NCBI GenBank assembly: GCA_022825675.1
Contig: JAJDWK010000064.1
Location: 1-64,000 of the forward strand
Direction of reading: 5' to 3'
Length of the DNA stretch: 64,000 nucleotides
From: Anaerolineae bacterium
GTDB lineage: Bacteria; Chloroflexota; Anaerolineae; Aggregatilineales; Phototrophicaceae
Part shown: piece after piece, positions 42,392 through 51,526 of the stretch
Numbering within the stretch: the stretch's first letter is position 1
Layout: each line of letters opens with the position of its first letter
Translations under genes and position numbers: made by a program
The notes under the pieces: generated by a model
Database searches by the model: none
What the model was told of the DNA's origin: nothing
Seen by the model: the letters and a program-made list of their open reading frames with translations, nothing else

Positions 42392-43379
42392 TGCGCTGCT
42401 GCATATCGAAGACCTGACCAAGGTCTTTCACATTCGGCAGGGCTTTTCCTCGCAAGAATTTCACGCGGTGGATAATGCCTCTATCGTCATCGACTCGGGA
42501 AAGCCCGAGATCTTCGCCGTCGTCGGCGAGAGCGGCAGCGGCAAAACCACGCTTGCCAAGATGGTGCTGGGCATGGAGGCACCGTCGCAAGGCAACCTGC
42601 GCTACAAAGACCGCCAGGTCGCCGCGCTCAGCAAGCGGGAGATGAAAAACTGGTTCTATCACGAAGTGCAGCCGGTCTTTCAAGACCCTTTCGCCGCCTT
42701 CAGCCCCTTGAAGCAAATCGACCGCTATCTCTATGAAACGGTCTACAATTACAAGATGGTCGGCGATAAAAAAGAAGCGCCGCGTTATATCAACGAAGTG
42801 CTGAGCGAAGTCGGCTTGACCTTGGCGGAGATTGCCGGGCGTTATCCCAACGAGCTTTCTGGTGGGCAGGCGCAGCGCGTCGCCATCGCCCGCGCCTTGC
42901 TCACCAAACCCTCGCTGATTGTCGCTGATGAGCCGGTCTCAATGCTGGACGCTTCGCTGCGCATGTCAGTCGTGAATATGTTCCGCAAGCTCAAAGAAGA
43001 TAACGCGGTCAGCGTGATATACATCACGCATGATCTGGCGACCGCATTTTACGCTGGCGACCGTATCGCCGTGATGCTGCGCGGCTGGATTGTCGAGATG
43101 GGACCGACCGAACAGGTGCTGGGCAATCCCCTGCATCCCTACACACAGAACCTCAAGACCTCGATTCCCAGCATCAAGTCGGACGAAGCCTGGGACGAAA
43201 AGATTGACCTGGCGGTCATCGAAACTGACGAATATACGCGCACCGGCTGCAAGTTCGCGGGGCGCTGCCCAGCGGTGATGGACATCTGCCACGACAATAT
43301 CCCGCCCAGCGTCGAGCACGAGGGGCGCAGCGTCAAATGTTTCCTCTATGATGAGGCGCTGCCCGCCGCCCGGAATTGA
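42381..43379 (+). CDS. ABC transporter ATP-binding protein, DppF/OppF-like
   Basis: A 332-residue ATPase pairing with the previous one. Walker A is GESGSGKTT, the signature LSGGQAQRV, Walker B LIVADEPVS, switch ITHDL, and C-terminal CKFAGRCPAVMDIC. The Dpp-type importer is therefore complete: SBP, two permeases, two ATPases. Confidence 0.95.
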   Translation: MPADALLHIEDLTKVFHIRQGFSSQEFHAVDNASIVIDSGKPEIFAVVGESGSGKTTLAKMVLGMEAPSQGNLRYKDRQVAALSKREMKNWFYHEVQPVFQDPFAAFSPLKQIDRYLYETVYNYKMVGDKKEAPRYINEVLSEVGLTLAEIAGRYPNELSGGQAQRVAIARALLTKPSLIVADEPVSMLDASLRMSVVNMFRKLKEDNAVSVIYITHDLATAFYAGDRIAVMLRGWIVEMGPTEQVLGNPLHPYTQNLKTSIPSIKSDEAWDEKIDLAVIETDEYTRTGCKFAGRCPAVMDICHDNIPPSVEHEGRSVKCFLYDEALPAARN

Positions 43380-43405
43380 GAGCGGAACTCCCGCCGGGCA
43401 GCGCA

Positions 43406-44311
43406 ATGGCTGGCACAGCGCGAAGCGGATTTTGGCGGCAGGCGCGCCGTCTCTTCCCGCGGCATTGCCTGTGGCAGCAGCTGCAGCGCTCCTCCCGTCA
43501 GCCGCTCGCTGCGCATTTCAGCCGCCAGCTAAAGCGCGCGGGACCGGCGCGGGCGCTGCCCCTGAGCTTGGCATGGGCGCTGATTCTCTTCGGCGCTTTT
43601 TTCACAGTGTTTAATGCTATCAGCCACCAAATCCTGTGGACATTGCCGCTGTGGCTGATGCTGTTCAGCCTGTGCTATTGCGCTTGCTGGCTGCGGCGCG
43701 TTGTTGCCTTGCTGCCGCGCCAGGCGCGGGCGGGCCTCACGGACGAGGTCAGCGTGATGCCGCGGGGGCAGGCTTATGTCTATCTGCTGATGGCAAAAGC
43801 GGCGCTGCACGAAGGCGACGCCCTGGCATGGCTGACGCTTCTGCGGCGGGCGCTGGCGGGCTTGACGCTCTTGTGCTGGAGTATAGCGCTGGGCATCGCC
43901 GCGGCGCAGCTGGAGCAGATACCGCTGCGGGAGCTGGGCGCGCTGCTGATGGCGCTGGCGCTGCTCGCTCTGCTCTTCCCGCTGGAGCATGCGCAGTCCG
44001 TCATCATCGCCTGGCTGACGGCGATATTTGTCTGCGCCCGCGGGCAAAAGGAGCTCGACCGCGGCAGCATCGCCATCGTCAGCTTTGCCCTCTTGCAGAT
44101 TTTGAGTTATTGTTTGGCGGTTGCTGTCGCCATCGCGCTGCAGGTGGTTGAGCTCAGCATCGTCTTCGCGCTGTATCTGCTCTTGCGCGAATGCTTGATT
44201 ATGGCGCTGTGGCAACTGCTCTTGCGACTGCTGAATAGCGATGACAGACCGTGGGCAGCAAGCGCTGAGGAAAACCTATCACTTAGCCTTGAGGGCGGAC
44301 GTGACGCCTGA
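43406..44311 (+). CDS. Uncharacterised integral membrane protein
   Basis: A protein of about 301 residues with a basic N-terminus and about six transmembrane helices (ALPLSLAWALILFGAFFTVFNAI, WTLPLWLMLFSLCYCACWL, then several Leu/Ala-rich helices to VFALYLLLRECLIMALWQLLL). No family is recognised. The start is uncertain: TTG at 43376 would overlap the ATPase stop, while ATG at 43406 is the first ATG and is used here. It continues the importer operon and runs into the next gene with a short overlap, so it may be a membrane partner of the oxidoreductase pair downstream. Confidence 0.62.
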   Translation: MAGTARSGFWRQARRLFPRHCLWQQLQRSSRQPLAAHFSRQLKRAGPARALPLSLAWALILFGAFFTVFNAISHQILWTLPLWLMLFSLCYCACWLRRVVALLPRQARAGLTDEVSVMPRGQAYVYLLMAKAALHEGDALAWLTLLRRALAGLTLLCWSIALGIAAAQLEQIPLRELGALLMALALLALLFPLEHAQSVIIAWLTAIFVCARGQKELDRGSIAIVSFALLQILSYCLAVAVAIALQVVELSIVFALYLLLRECLIMALWQLLLRLLNSDDRPWAASAEENLSLSLEGGRDA

Positions 44312-44741
44312 ATCAGCCGGGATGAACAAGCTCTTCGACCAAGCGGAACTCGAATGCCTGCGCGCGCTGCTGGATGCCATCATCCCGGCGGATGATTTCC
44401 CCAGCGCTTGGGAAGCGGGCGTCGGCGACTATCTTCAGCGGCAGCTGGCGGGCGACCTGGCAAAAGCCCTGCCAGACTATCGCGCTTGGCTGGCGCAGCT
44501 GACAGCGGAGGCGCGCGCCCAATACGGGCGGGGCTTTGCGCAGCTGCGCTTGAGCGAGCGTACGGGCTTGCTGCGGCGCATCGAAGCGGACGAAGTGCAG
44601 ACTCAGTGGGCGATTGCCCCGGGCGGGTTCTTCCGCGAAATCGTCGAAGCCTGCGCGGAGGGCTATTACAGCGACCCCGGCAACGGCGGCAATCGCGATG
44701 GCATCGCCTGGCGCATGGTCGGTTTTGAGGTGACGGCATGA
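44301..44741 (+). CDS. Gluconate 2-dehydrogenase subunit 3-like protein
   Basis: A protein of about 146 residues. FDQAELECLRALLDAIIPADDFPSAWEAGVGDYLQRQL is the hallmark of the DH3 (gamma) subunit family that partners GMC flavoproteins, ending GFFREIVEACAEGYYSDPGNGGNRDGIAWRMVGF. Canonical periplasmic members carry a Tat signal; none is visible here, so the complex may be cytoplasmic. GTG at 44301 (GAGG upstream) is chosen; ATG at 44322 is possible. Its end overlaps the GMC gene by 4 bases. Confidence 0.85.
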   Translation: MTPESAGMNKLFDQAELECLRALLDAIIPADDFPSAWEAGVGDYLQRQLAGDLAKALPDYRAWLAQLTAEARAQYGRGFAQLRLSERTGLLRRIEADEVQTQWAIAPGGFFREIVEACAEGYYSDPGNGGNRDGIAWRMVGFEVTA

Positions 44742-46396
44742 GCGAGTACGATGCCATTGTTGTCGGCGCTGGCGCTGGCGGCGGCGTGGCGGCGGCGGTG
44801 TTGACGGCGGCGGGCAAATCCGTCCTGCTGCTGGAACGCGGGCGCGCGCTCTCCTTTGCGGCAGTAGGGCGCGACCATTTGCGCAATCAGCGGATGCCAG
44901 TCTATGGGCACAACGCTGGACCAGACATCGACGGCAACCCACGCACGATTGACGCAAGCTCGCTGCCGCGGCTGGTCGGCGAGGCGCTGGGCGATAAGCG
45001 CCTGCTGAAACCACATCAGCCGGGCTACCAGAACAATGCCGCTTGCGTTGGCAGCGGGACCCGTGTATACGCCGGGCAGGCTTGGCGTTTTATGCCGCAG
45101 GACTTCCGCATGGCGAGCGAATATGGCGTGCCCGCCGGCAGTTCGCTGGCGGATTGGCCCCTCAGCTATGAAGATTTGGCGCCCTATTACGAGAAAGTGG
45201 AATGGGAAATTGGCATTTGCGGCGACCACCGCGGCATGACGCATCTGCCCGCCTATAAGAAGCCATATCCCATGCCGGCGCTGCCGCTGCCCTATAAATC
45301 GACCGTGCACAAAAGCGGCTTGCAGCGCTTGGGCTGGCAGGCGCTGCGCGTGCCCCGTTTGATAAATTCCCAGCCTTATAACGGGCGGCAAGCCTGCATC
45401 AACTGCCAGCATTGCGTCGGCTTCGCCTGCCCGGCGGATGCCAAAAATGGCAGCCACAATACCACCGTGCCCCGGGCGTTAAGCAGCGGGAACTGCACTT
45501 TGCTCACCGAAGTTATGGTCGAGAAGCTGGCGGTCAGCGCGGGCGGTGCGGTCACCGGCGTGACTTTCATCGACGCCGAGCAAAAGCGGCGGACGATACG
45601 CGCCGATGTCATCGTGCTGAGCTGTGGCGCGGTGGAGACGGCGCGGCTGCTGCTGAATTCCGCCACCGCGCAAGAGCCTGCTGGCATCGGCAACGGCGGC
45701 GACCAAGTCGGGAGAAACCTGCAAGGGCATTATTATCCCAGCGCTGTCGGGCTCTTCCCCGAGACGATGTTTGATGGCATGGGACCGGGCTGCTCCATCG
45801 CCACTTGCCAATTCAATCACGGCAATGATGGCATCATCGGCGGCGGCTTTTTGGGCGATGAAGATATCGTAACGCCCATCACCTTGTGGAAGCGATTTTA
45901 TCCGCCTGACGCCCCCCGCTGGGGCAGCGCTGCCAAGCGCTTCATGCGCGAGAATTATCGGCGCATCAATGATGTTACCGGCCCCGTGCAAGAGATCCCC
46001 AGCCCCGATGCCCGCGTGAGCATCAACCCGCAGGTTCGAGACCGCTATGGCATCCCGGTGGCGCATTTGTCCGGCGCGACTCACCCGGAAACTGTGCGCA
46101 CAGCGCGTTTTATGCACCAGCGGGCGCGAGAATGGCTGCGCGCTTCGGGCGCGATACAAGTCTGGGGGATGCCGCCGCCGCGCTATCTCTCCGGCGGGCA
46201 GCATCAAGCCGGCACCTGCCGCATGGGCGAAGACCCGACAACATCGGTGGTCGATCCCTTCTGCCGTGTGCACAGCCAGGAGCGGCTTTTCATCGCCGAT
46301 GGCTCGCCCCATGTTACCAACGGCGGCTTCAACCCGGTCGAAACTATCATGGCGCTCGCCTGGCGCACGGCGGAAACTATCGTCAAGACTTGGTGA
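44738..46396 (+). CDS. GMC-family oxidoreductase (gluconate/sugar dehydrogenase large subunit-like)
   Basis: A 552-residue FAD enzyme. The ADP-binding motif is DAIVVGAGAGGGVAAAVLTAAGKSVLLLERG (N-terminus), CINCQHCVGFACPADAK lies mid-protein (a Cys-rich stretch seen in gluconate-dehydrogenase-like GMC members), and the C-terminus has QAGTCRMGEDPTTSVVDPFCRVH with a catalytic-type His, then GGFNPVETIMALAWRTAE. It oxidises sugar or alcohol hydroxyls. It is coupled to the DH3-like gene by ATGA. A cytochrome subunit is not encoded here. Confidence 0.92.
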   Translation: MSEYDAIVVGAGAGGGVAAAVLTAAGKSVLLLERGRALSFAAVGRDHLRNQRMPVYGHNAGPDIDGNPRTIDASSLPRLVGEALGDKRLLKPHQPGYQNNAACVGSGTRVYAGQAWRFMPQDFRMASEYGVPAGSSLADWPLSYEDLAPYYEKVEWEIGICGDHRGMTHLPAYKKPYPMPALPLPYKSTVHKSGLQRLGWQALRVPRLINSQPYNGRQACINCQHCVGFACPADAKNGSHNTTVPRALSSGNCTLLTEVMVEKLAVSAGGAVTGVTFIDAEQKRRTIRADVIVLSCGAVETARLLLNSATAQEPAGIGNGGDQVGRNLQGHYYPSAVGLFPETMFDGMGPGCSIATCQFNHGNDGIIGGGFLGDEDIVTPITLWKRFYPPDAPRWGSAAKRFMRENYRRINDVTGPVQEIPSPDARVSINPQVRDRYGIPVAHLSGATHPETVRTARFMHQRAREWLRASGAIQVWGMPPPRYLSGGQHQAGTCRMGEDPTTSVVDPFCRVHSQERLFIADGSPHVTNGGFNPVETIMALAWRTAETIVKTW

Positions 46397-46423
46397 TAAA
46401 CCGTAGAAGATTAGGAGGGGAAA

Positions 46424-47242
46424 ATGCGCTGCGAGCTTTCTGCCGAGCAAATTCAATCGTATCGCGACAATGGCTATGTCGTCTTACATGACTTTCTCGA
46501 TGCTGACGAACTGGAAGTATGGCGGCGCTGTGTCGGCGAGGCGGTGGCGCAGCGCGGCAAACGCAAGCTGATGGACGGCAGCATGATGGAAGAAGACAAT
46601 TATTATGCGCGCGTCTTCGCCCAGCGCATCAACTTGTGGAATGACCACGCGGGCATGCGCCGCCTGATGCTTGACGAGCGCCTGGGCAAAATGGCGGCGG
46701 ATTTGGCGGGCGTTGATGGCATCCGCATCTGGCACGACCAAGCGCTCATCAAGCCGCCCTGGGGCAACCCGACCGGCTGGCACCTGGACAATCCCTACTG
46801 GTCCTTTTATTCGCGTGATGCCATCAGCATCTGGGTGGCGCTGGATGATGTTACGCCGGATAACGGCTGCCTCTATTTCATCCCCGGCAGCCACAAATCC
46901 GCGACCTTCGACAATGTTGGCATCGGCAGCAATATCGGCGACCTCTTCGATACCTATCCGCAGTGGGGCAAGCTGGAGGCGGCTTCCGCGTCCATGAAAG
47001 CGGGCGCCTGTTCCTTCCACAACGCATTGCTGGCGCATGGCGCGGGCGCGAATATGACGCCTTATGCCCGCCGCGCCATGACCTGCGCCTACATGCCCGA
47101 TGGCAGCACTTTCAACGGGCAGCGCAATATCTTGTCACAAGAACAGGTTGACCGCTACACCATCGGCGAAGTCATTGATGACGATGCGCAAGCGCCGCTG
47201 ATTTATCACCGCAGCAAGGATTTTGCGCGCTTCAGCGGCTGA
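46424..47242 (+). CDS. Phytanoyl-CoA dioxygenase (PhyH) family protein
   Basis: A 272-residue Fe(II)/2-oxoglutarate oxygenase-like protein. The metal facial triad is visible: H120 and D122 in WHLDNPYW and H205 in LLAHGAGAN, with R216 or R217 placed to bind 2-oxoglutarate. It begins SAEQIQSYRDNGYVVLHDFLD, as typical. Its AGGAGG Shine-Dalgarno lies 28 bases after the GMC gene, so it is likely in the same operon. The substrate is unknown; family members hydroxylate lipids, small metabolites and sugars. Confidence 0.88.
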   Translation: MRCELSAEQIQSYRDNGYVVLHDFLDADELEVWRRCVGEAVAQRGKRKLMDGSMMEEDNYYARVFAQRINLWNDHAGMRRLMLDERLGKMAADLAGVDGIRIWHDQALIKPPWGNPTGWHLDNPYWSFYSRDAISIWVALDDVTPDNGCLYFIPGSHKSATFDNVGIGSNIGDLFDTYPQWGKLEAASASMKAGACSFHNALLAHGAGANMTPYARRAMTCAYMPDGSTFNGQRNILSQEQVDRYTIGEVIDDDAQAPLIYHRSKDFARFSG

Positions 47243-47256
47243 TGTTCGCTGCCCGC

Positions 47257-48609
47257 TCAATGGCGAAAGGGCACGGTGCCAGTGTCGTCCAGCGGGTAAC
47301 CCCAGCGCTCGATGTAAGTCATGCCGGGGGCGAAATCGTCGCCTATTGCCCGCAGCTCGCGCTGGAGCAGGGCGTCTAAATCCCGCTGGATGCCGGCAAG
47401 CGCCGCCAGGTTGACAAGGTTTTCCAGCTGATAGGGGTCGCGCTCGTTGTCATAGAGCAGCCAGGGACCTTGTAAGCTGCGGCAATAGGTATAACGCCGC
47501 GTGCGGATGCCGCGGTATTCCCGCCCGCCGACGCCGCGATGCCACTCGCCGAAAGGGTGAAAACAGGCGAGCAGCGCGCCCTCGCTGGCGACAGCTTCGC
47601 CACGCAGCGCCGGCGAGAAATCCGTCCCCTCGACGCTGCCAGGAATCGGCAAGCCGCAGACGCCCAGCAAAGTCGGCATGATGTCATGCGCGTTGAGGAA
47701 GGGCGCTGCTTGGCGCGCTTCCTGCCCAAACTCACGCGGATAGCGCAGCAGGAAAGGCACGCGGATAGATTCTTCCCAAGGCTTTTGCTTGCGTTCCATG
47801 CCCTGCGAGCCGAGCATATCGCCGTGGTCAGAGGCGAAAACGAGCACCGTGTCCTCAGCCAAGCCGAGCGATTCCAGCGTCTGCATGATATCGCCGACGC
47901 TTTTGTCGATGGCGCTGCAATGCGCATAATAGCCAGCCAGCCAGTCACGCGCCCGCGCTGCCATCGCCGCCGGCACATTGGGGCGCAAGGCGATATCCCG
48001 CGGGGTGTACAGAGCGCGATACTCCGCCGGTGCCGTTTCGTAAGGGTTATGCGGCGGACCCCACGAGAGCACCAGCATGAACGGTCCGGCATGCGCTTGC
48101 GCCCTGATGAACTCCTGCGCTGCCGCCGTCTGCGCAAAAACATCATAGCCCTGCCAATGGCGCGGCGTCGGGTCATCCCCCGCGTAATAGGCGGAGCAGT
48201 TGTAATCGTGGCTGCATTCCAGCGCTTGAAAACTCTGGAAGCCCAGGCGGCGCTCGGGCGGGATATAGCGGCTGCGCCCGGCGCCAGCGACATGCCATTT
48301 GCCGATGTAGCCCGTCGCGTATCCCGCCTGCTGGAAGGCAGCGCCCAAGCCCACTGGCGCGCCGCTGATTGGCACATCGTTGACGATGACGCCGTGCGTC
48401 AGCGGATATTGCCCGGTGAGAAAGCTGGCGCGCCATGGGCAGCAGACCGAATAGCCCGAAATCGCCTGGCGGAAGTTGACGCTCTCGGCTGCCAGGCGGT
48501 CGATATTCGGCGTCTGCACCTGGCGATTGCCGGCATATCCCAGCGCCTGCAAGCGCCATTGGTCCGTCAGCAGGAAGACGACATTGGGTTTTTTCGGCAG
48601 GTCGCGCAT
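47257..48609 (-). CDS. Sulfatase with intact C-x-P-x-R motif
   Basis: A 450-residue sulfatase: NVVFLLTDQWRLQALGYAGN with metal-binding Asp, then the nucleophile motif C56-C-P-W-R60 followed by ASFLTGQYP, the YIGKWH segment, and VFASDHGDMLGSQGM. The Cys would be converted to formylglycine by FGE or an anaerobic maturase, neither of which is in the window. It has no signal peptide, suggesting cytoplasmic action on imported sulfated mono- or oligosaccharides. ATG at 48609 (MRDLPKKPNVVFLL) is preferred to the longer track start. It converges on the PhyH gene. Confidence 0.92.
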   Translation of the reverse strand: MRDLPKKPNVVFLLTDQWRLQALGYAGNRQVQTPNIDRLAAESVNFRQAISGYSVCCPWRASFLTGQYPLTHGVIVNDVPISGAPVGLGAAFQQAGYATGYIGKWHVAGAGRSRYIPPERRLGFQSFQALECSHDYNCSAYYAGDDPTPRHWQGYDVFAQTAAAQEFIRAQAHAGPFMLVLSWGPPHNPYETAPAEYRALYTPRDIALRPNVPAAMAARARDWLAGYYAHCSAIDKSVGDIMQTLESLGLAEDTVLVFASDHGDMLGSQGMERKQKPWEESIRVPFLLRYPREFGQEARQAAPFLNAHDIMPTLLGVCGLPIPGSVEGTDFSPALRGEAVASEGALLACFHPFGEWHRGVGGREYRGIRTRRYTYCRSLQGPWLLYDNERDPYQLENLVNLAALAGIQRDLDALLQRELRAIGDDFAPGMTYIERWGYPLDDTGTVPFRH

Positions 48610-48667
48610 GGCAGGCTCTTTTCTGTGCTCAGCGGGGGAGGGCATTAAGCCAAGTTCTCAAAATCAA

Positions 48668-48839
48668 TTCACCACCGAGTACATCAAGCTGCACCGAGAA
48701 AAATATATCGAAAGCGAATTTCCGCCCATGAAGTCGATTGTAGGGCATTACTGCGCGGCACCCAGTTTTCGCCCGCATCAACGGCGATTCTCTTCTCTTG
48801 CGTTACTCAGTGTACTCGGTGTACTCGGTGCTGAGAATT
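48668..48839. repeat. CACCACCGAG...CTCGGTG intergenic element
   Basis: The region between the sulfatase start and the RmlD-like stop carries TTCACCACCGAGTACATCAA at one end and GTACTCGGTGTACTCGGTGC at the other, an imperfect inverted pair. The same vocabulary occurs at 57890-57985. No ORF here is credible. Confidence 0.55.
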
Positions 48840-48849
48840 AGGTCAAACT

Positions 48850-49821
48850 TCATTTTGCATCTCGCGCCCCGTGGAAGGCATCCCATTCCTGGCGGAAAGC
48901 CGCCAAACCCTCAGCAACAGTGAAGGCGCGCCTGCCCAGCGCTTCAGCAGTGCGTTGGCAGCTGGCGCGGGTGCGATAGGGGATGCCGATATGGCGCATC
49001 GCGTCCAGCACCGCCTGGTCGGTGCGCGTTGGCATTATCAGCGCCGGGTCGGTGTCAAAAGCGGCGGCAATTTGATGCGCCAGCTCAATGCGGTTGATGC
49101 TTTCGCTGCCGAAGCAGTGGAAGATGCCATTGCCATCATGCCGCGCCAGCCGCAGCAGCATATCGGCGCAATCTGATGCCAGCGTCGGGTGCGCCATGTC
49201 ATTGACCTTGGGTCCAGTCCACACTTCCGCCGGCAAGCCCGCCGCCAGCCGGTGCATGACATAAACAGAAAAATCAAAGCCCAAGCCATTCTCTTTGCGC
49301 AGCAGTGATGGCGCGGCGTAGTTGAAGCCGTAAATGCCCGCCAGCCGCGCCACGCCATAGTTCAAGCCGTCCAGCGCGCCCAAATCCCGCTCCGAGGCGA
49401 CTTTCATCAGCCCATAAAAATTGACCGGGTTGGGCGGCGAGCCTTCGTGCACCAGCGCTTCCCTGCCATCAAATACCCAGTCTGATGACACAAAAACCAG
49501 CCGCGCGCCGACTTCGCGGCAGGCTTCCGCCAGGGCGCGCGTGCCGCCTACCATAATCCTCCAGCAAAGTTCACGCTGGGTATCCATGACAATTTGGTCG
49601 AGGATGGCGGCGGCGTGAATGACGGCATCGGGCTGATAGTGGAGTATCGAGCGGCGGATAGCCGCGTGATCGCGCAGGTCCAGCGGGTCAAGCTGATAGT
49701 CCACCGCCCACTCCGGCGCGGGACCATACTGCGAGGCGATAATCTCGTAGCCGCGCTGCCGCGCCAGGCGGATGACATTGCTGCCGACCAAACCGGTGCC
49801 GCCAGTTACATACAGTCGCAT
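48850..49821 (-). CDS. NAD-dependent sugar epimerase/reductase, RmlD-like SDR
   Basis: A 323-residue extended short-chain dehydrogenase. The nucleotide motif TGGTGLVGSNVIRLARQRGY is at the N-terminus, then DAVIHAAAILDQ and a Tyr-Lys pair in NFYGLMKVASE (YxxxK), as in RmlD/dTDP-4-dehydrorhamnose reductases (VFVSSDWVFDG). ATG at 49821 has a GGAGG box; the longer track start is rejected. It is last gene of a three-gene operon after RraA-like and ComA-like genes. It may reduce a deoxyhexose rather than act in cell-wall synthesis. Confidence 0.86.
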   Translation of the reverse strand: MRLYVTGGTGLVGSNVIRLARQRGYEIIASQYGPAPEWAVDYQLDPLDLRDHAAIRRSILHYQPDAVIHAAAILDQIVMDTQRELCWRIMVGGTRALAEACREVGARLVFVSSDWVFDGREALVHEGSPPNPVNFYGLMKVASERDLGALDGLNYGVARLAGIYGFNYAAPSLLRKENGLGFDFSVYVMHRLAAGLPAEVWTGPKVNDMAHPTLASDCADMLLRLARHDGNGIFHCFGSESINRIELAHQIAAAFDTDPALIMPTRTDQAVLDAMRHIGIPYRTRASCQRTAEALGRRAFTVAEGLAAFRQEWDAFHGARDAK

Positions 49822-49846
49822 GCTTTTCCTCCGGGGGTATCGCGGC

Positions 49847-50557
49847 TCAAGACGGGCGGACGCGGGCGCTGAGCGCGGCGCTGCGCGCCGCCATTTCCGC
49901 ATAAGCGGCGCGCAGCTGTGACAGGCTGCCGCCGGCTTGCGCCGCTTCGATGACAACCGCTTCCGCCGCGCTGTATTCCGCGCTGACATCGGCGACATCA
50001 GACGCGATTTCGCGCGGGATTGTGGTTACGCCATTGGCATCGCCGTGCAGCAAATCATTCGGATAGACATCGATGCCGCCGACTTGCACCGGGCGGTAGC
50101 AATCCACCAGGTGCATATAGCCATGGGCGCAGACGATGCCGTTATAAAATACGGGAAAATCAAGCGGCGCGATGCCCGCGAAATCCCGCCCGGCGCCGTT
50201 GGTCACCAAGCCAGCCGCGCCAAAAGCTTTGAAGGAATTGCAGAAAACATCGCCAAAATTGGCTGCTTGCCCACCGGTATCAAGATTTTGCATGACAATC
50301 ACCGCGGGACCAGCCAATTCCTCAAAGCGGCTGATGACATCGGGCACGCTGGGGCAGCCGGTCGGCGGCGGCTCGCTGAAGGTGCGGCAGCTTGCGGTCG
50401 CGGCGAAGCCCACCATCGGCGGCAATTCCGGGAAAGCCGCTTTGATGCCGCGCTGCATGAAGCCGCGGTTGCGCGGGCGCAGCGCAAAAAGCTCGATGAC
50501 ATTGGCAATTGTGGCGCTATCCACCGCGCGCAGTTTTTCTAGCAACGCAGCCTGCAT
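49847..50557 (-). CDS. RraA-family protein (4-hydroxy-4-methyl-2-oxoglutarate aldolase-like)
   Basis: A 236-residue protein with the RraA/HMG-aldolase fold: DSATIANVIELF near the N-terminus, GDVFCNSFKAFGAAGLVTNGAGRD with the catalytic Arg-Asp pair, then FPVFYNGIVCAHGYMHL and DLLHGDANGVTTIP. Members include divalent-metal aldolases that release pyruvate from hydroxy-oxo acids, and the RNase E inhibitor RraA. In a catabolic context the aldolase role is more likely. ATG at 50557 has AAGGAG. It lies 43 bases after the ComA-like gene. Confidence 0.87.
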   Translation of the reverse strand: MQAALLEKLRAVDSATIANVIELFALRPRNRGFMQRGIKAAFPELPPMVGFAATASCRTFSEPPPTGCPSVPDVISRFEELAGPAVIVMQNLDTGGQAANFGDVFCNSFKAFGAAGLVTNGAGRDFAGIAPLDFPVFYNGIVCAHGYMHLVDCYRPVQVGGIDVYPNDLLHGDANGVTTIPREIASDVADVSAEYSAAEAVVIEAAQAGGSLSQLRAAYAEMAARSAALSARVRPS

Positions 50558-50600
50558 GGGGCTCTCCTTCGGTTCGTCGGCATCCAGCGGGATTGTACCA

Positions 50601-51416
50601 TCAGCCGCCGCGCCTTGCCGCCTGGCGCAAACTGTCGACATAAAGCGCTTGGCTGGGCATCACATTGGCGACATTGCAATCGTGCCCGAAAAGCGCGAAA
50701 TAGCGCTCCAGGTTGTCGCGCCATATCAGCGGACCTTCTTTGGGGGAGGTGGCTTCGAATATCAGCCGCTCTCTGCCCAGCGCCTCGGCGATTTTGCCGA
50801 TTTCTTCGGCGGCGCGCTCGCCTTGCAGCTCCAATTCGTCATGGTCGAGCATCAAGGCGAAGGCGCCATCGGCAAAAAATGGCTCCGCCCCGCGCAGGAT
50901 ATGCTCGGCGCTGCTGGCGCGCCGCGGCTGTGATTGGTCCCAGTTGTGCAGCGGGTGATGCTCATAGATGATGCGCATGCCCAGCGCCAGCGCCTGCTTG
51001 CGCCATTTCGCCCACTGCTCGCGGCTGATGTCATCGCCAGTATTCATGAACTCGACAACGCGGAAGCCCAGTTCCCTGCCCGCCGCCAGCGCCCGCTCGA
51101 CCACCCCATGCGCATACGCACGCATAAAAAATGTGTGATCGAGATAGGGCTCGACGGCAAAGCGCTGATAGGTCGCCAGCTTCCGCCCCAGCCAATCCGC
51201 CGGGCTGCCCAAGACTTGCGTGGTTACAATCTTGACATAGTCCAGCCGCGCCGCCGCCACTTCGAGGAAATCCGCCAGCTCGAGCAAGCCCATGCGCTCC
51301 ACATAATGCGGCGCTTCATCAAAGCCGACATCTTTCAGCCAGGTCTGGCGCAGCGGCCGCGGCTTCTTGTGCGGCTCCAGCGAAAAAACAGCAGCCATCG
51401 TGTCCGTGTTTGTCAT
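50601..51416 (-). CDS. Phosphosulfolactate synthase (ComA)-like TIM-barrel protein
   Basis: A 271-residue protein resembling ComA, which adds sulfite to phosphoenolpyruvate. KPRPLRQTWLKDVGF, then ARLDYVKIVTTQVLG, HTFFMRAYAHGVVERALAAGRELGFRVVEFMNTGDDISREQW and ERLIFEATSP follow the ComA order (KPR-T-D, DxVKxG, GTFF-AY-Q, GFxxxEVSDG, and a late Glu). The differences within the motifs suggest a different substrate. Start: ATG at 51416 with GGGA upstream; 51398 is an alternative. It is first gene of an operon with RraA-like and RmlD-like genes, divergent from the proline-racemase-like gene across 110 bases. Confidence 0.78.
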   Translation of the reverse strand: MTNTDTMAAVFSLEPHKKPRPLRQTWLKDVGFDEAPHYVERMGLLELADFLEVAAARLDYVKIVTTQVLGSPADWLGRKLATYQRFAVEPYLDHTFFMRAYAHGVVERALAAGRELGFRVVEFMNTGDDISREQWAKWRKQALALGMRIIYEHHPLHNWDQSQPRRASSAEHILRGAEPFFADGAFALMLDHDELELQGERAAEEIGKIAEALGRERLIFEATSPKEGPLIWRDNLERYFALFGHDCNVANVMPSQALYVDSLRQAARRGG

Positions 51417-51526
51417 AATTCCCGTCCCTAATTTGCGGTGATGCGCTTTATCTTGGCAGAGATTTGAGAACTGCGCCAATATAGTCGGCACAAGGGCAGG
51501 TTCGGGCTAGCGGCGAGGAATAGTCG

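Noticed and set aside
43376-43405. TTG start for the six-helix membrane protein
   Set aside because: It would add ten residues of no signal value; the first ATG at 43406 is used, but the choice stays uncertain.
48476-48841. 121-residue plus-strand ORF over the sulfatase start and the following gap
   Set aside because: It overlaps the sulfatase N-terminus antisense and reads through the intergenic repeat; no domain or Shine-Dalgarno.
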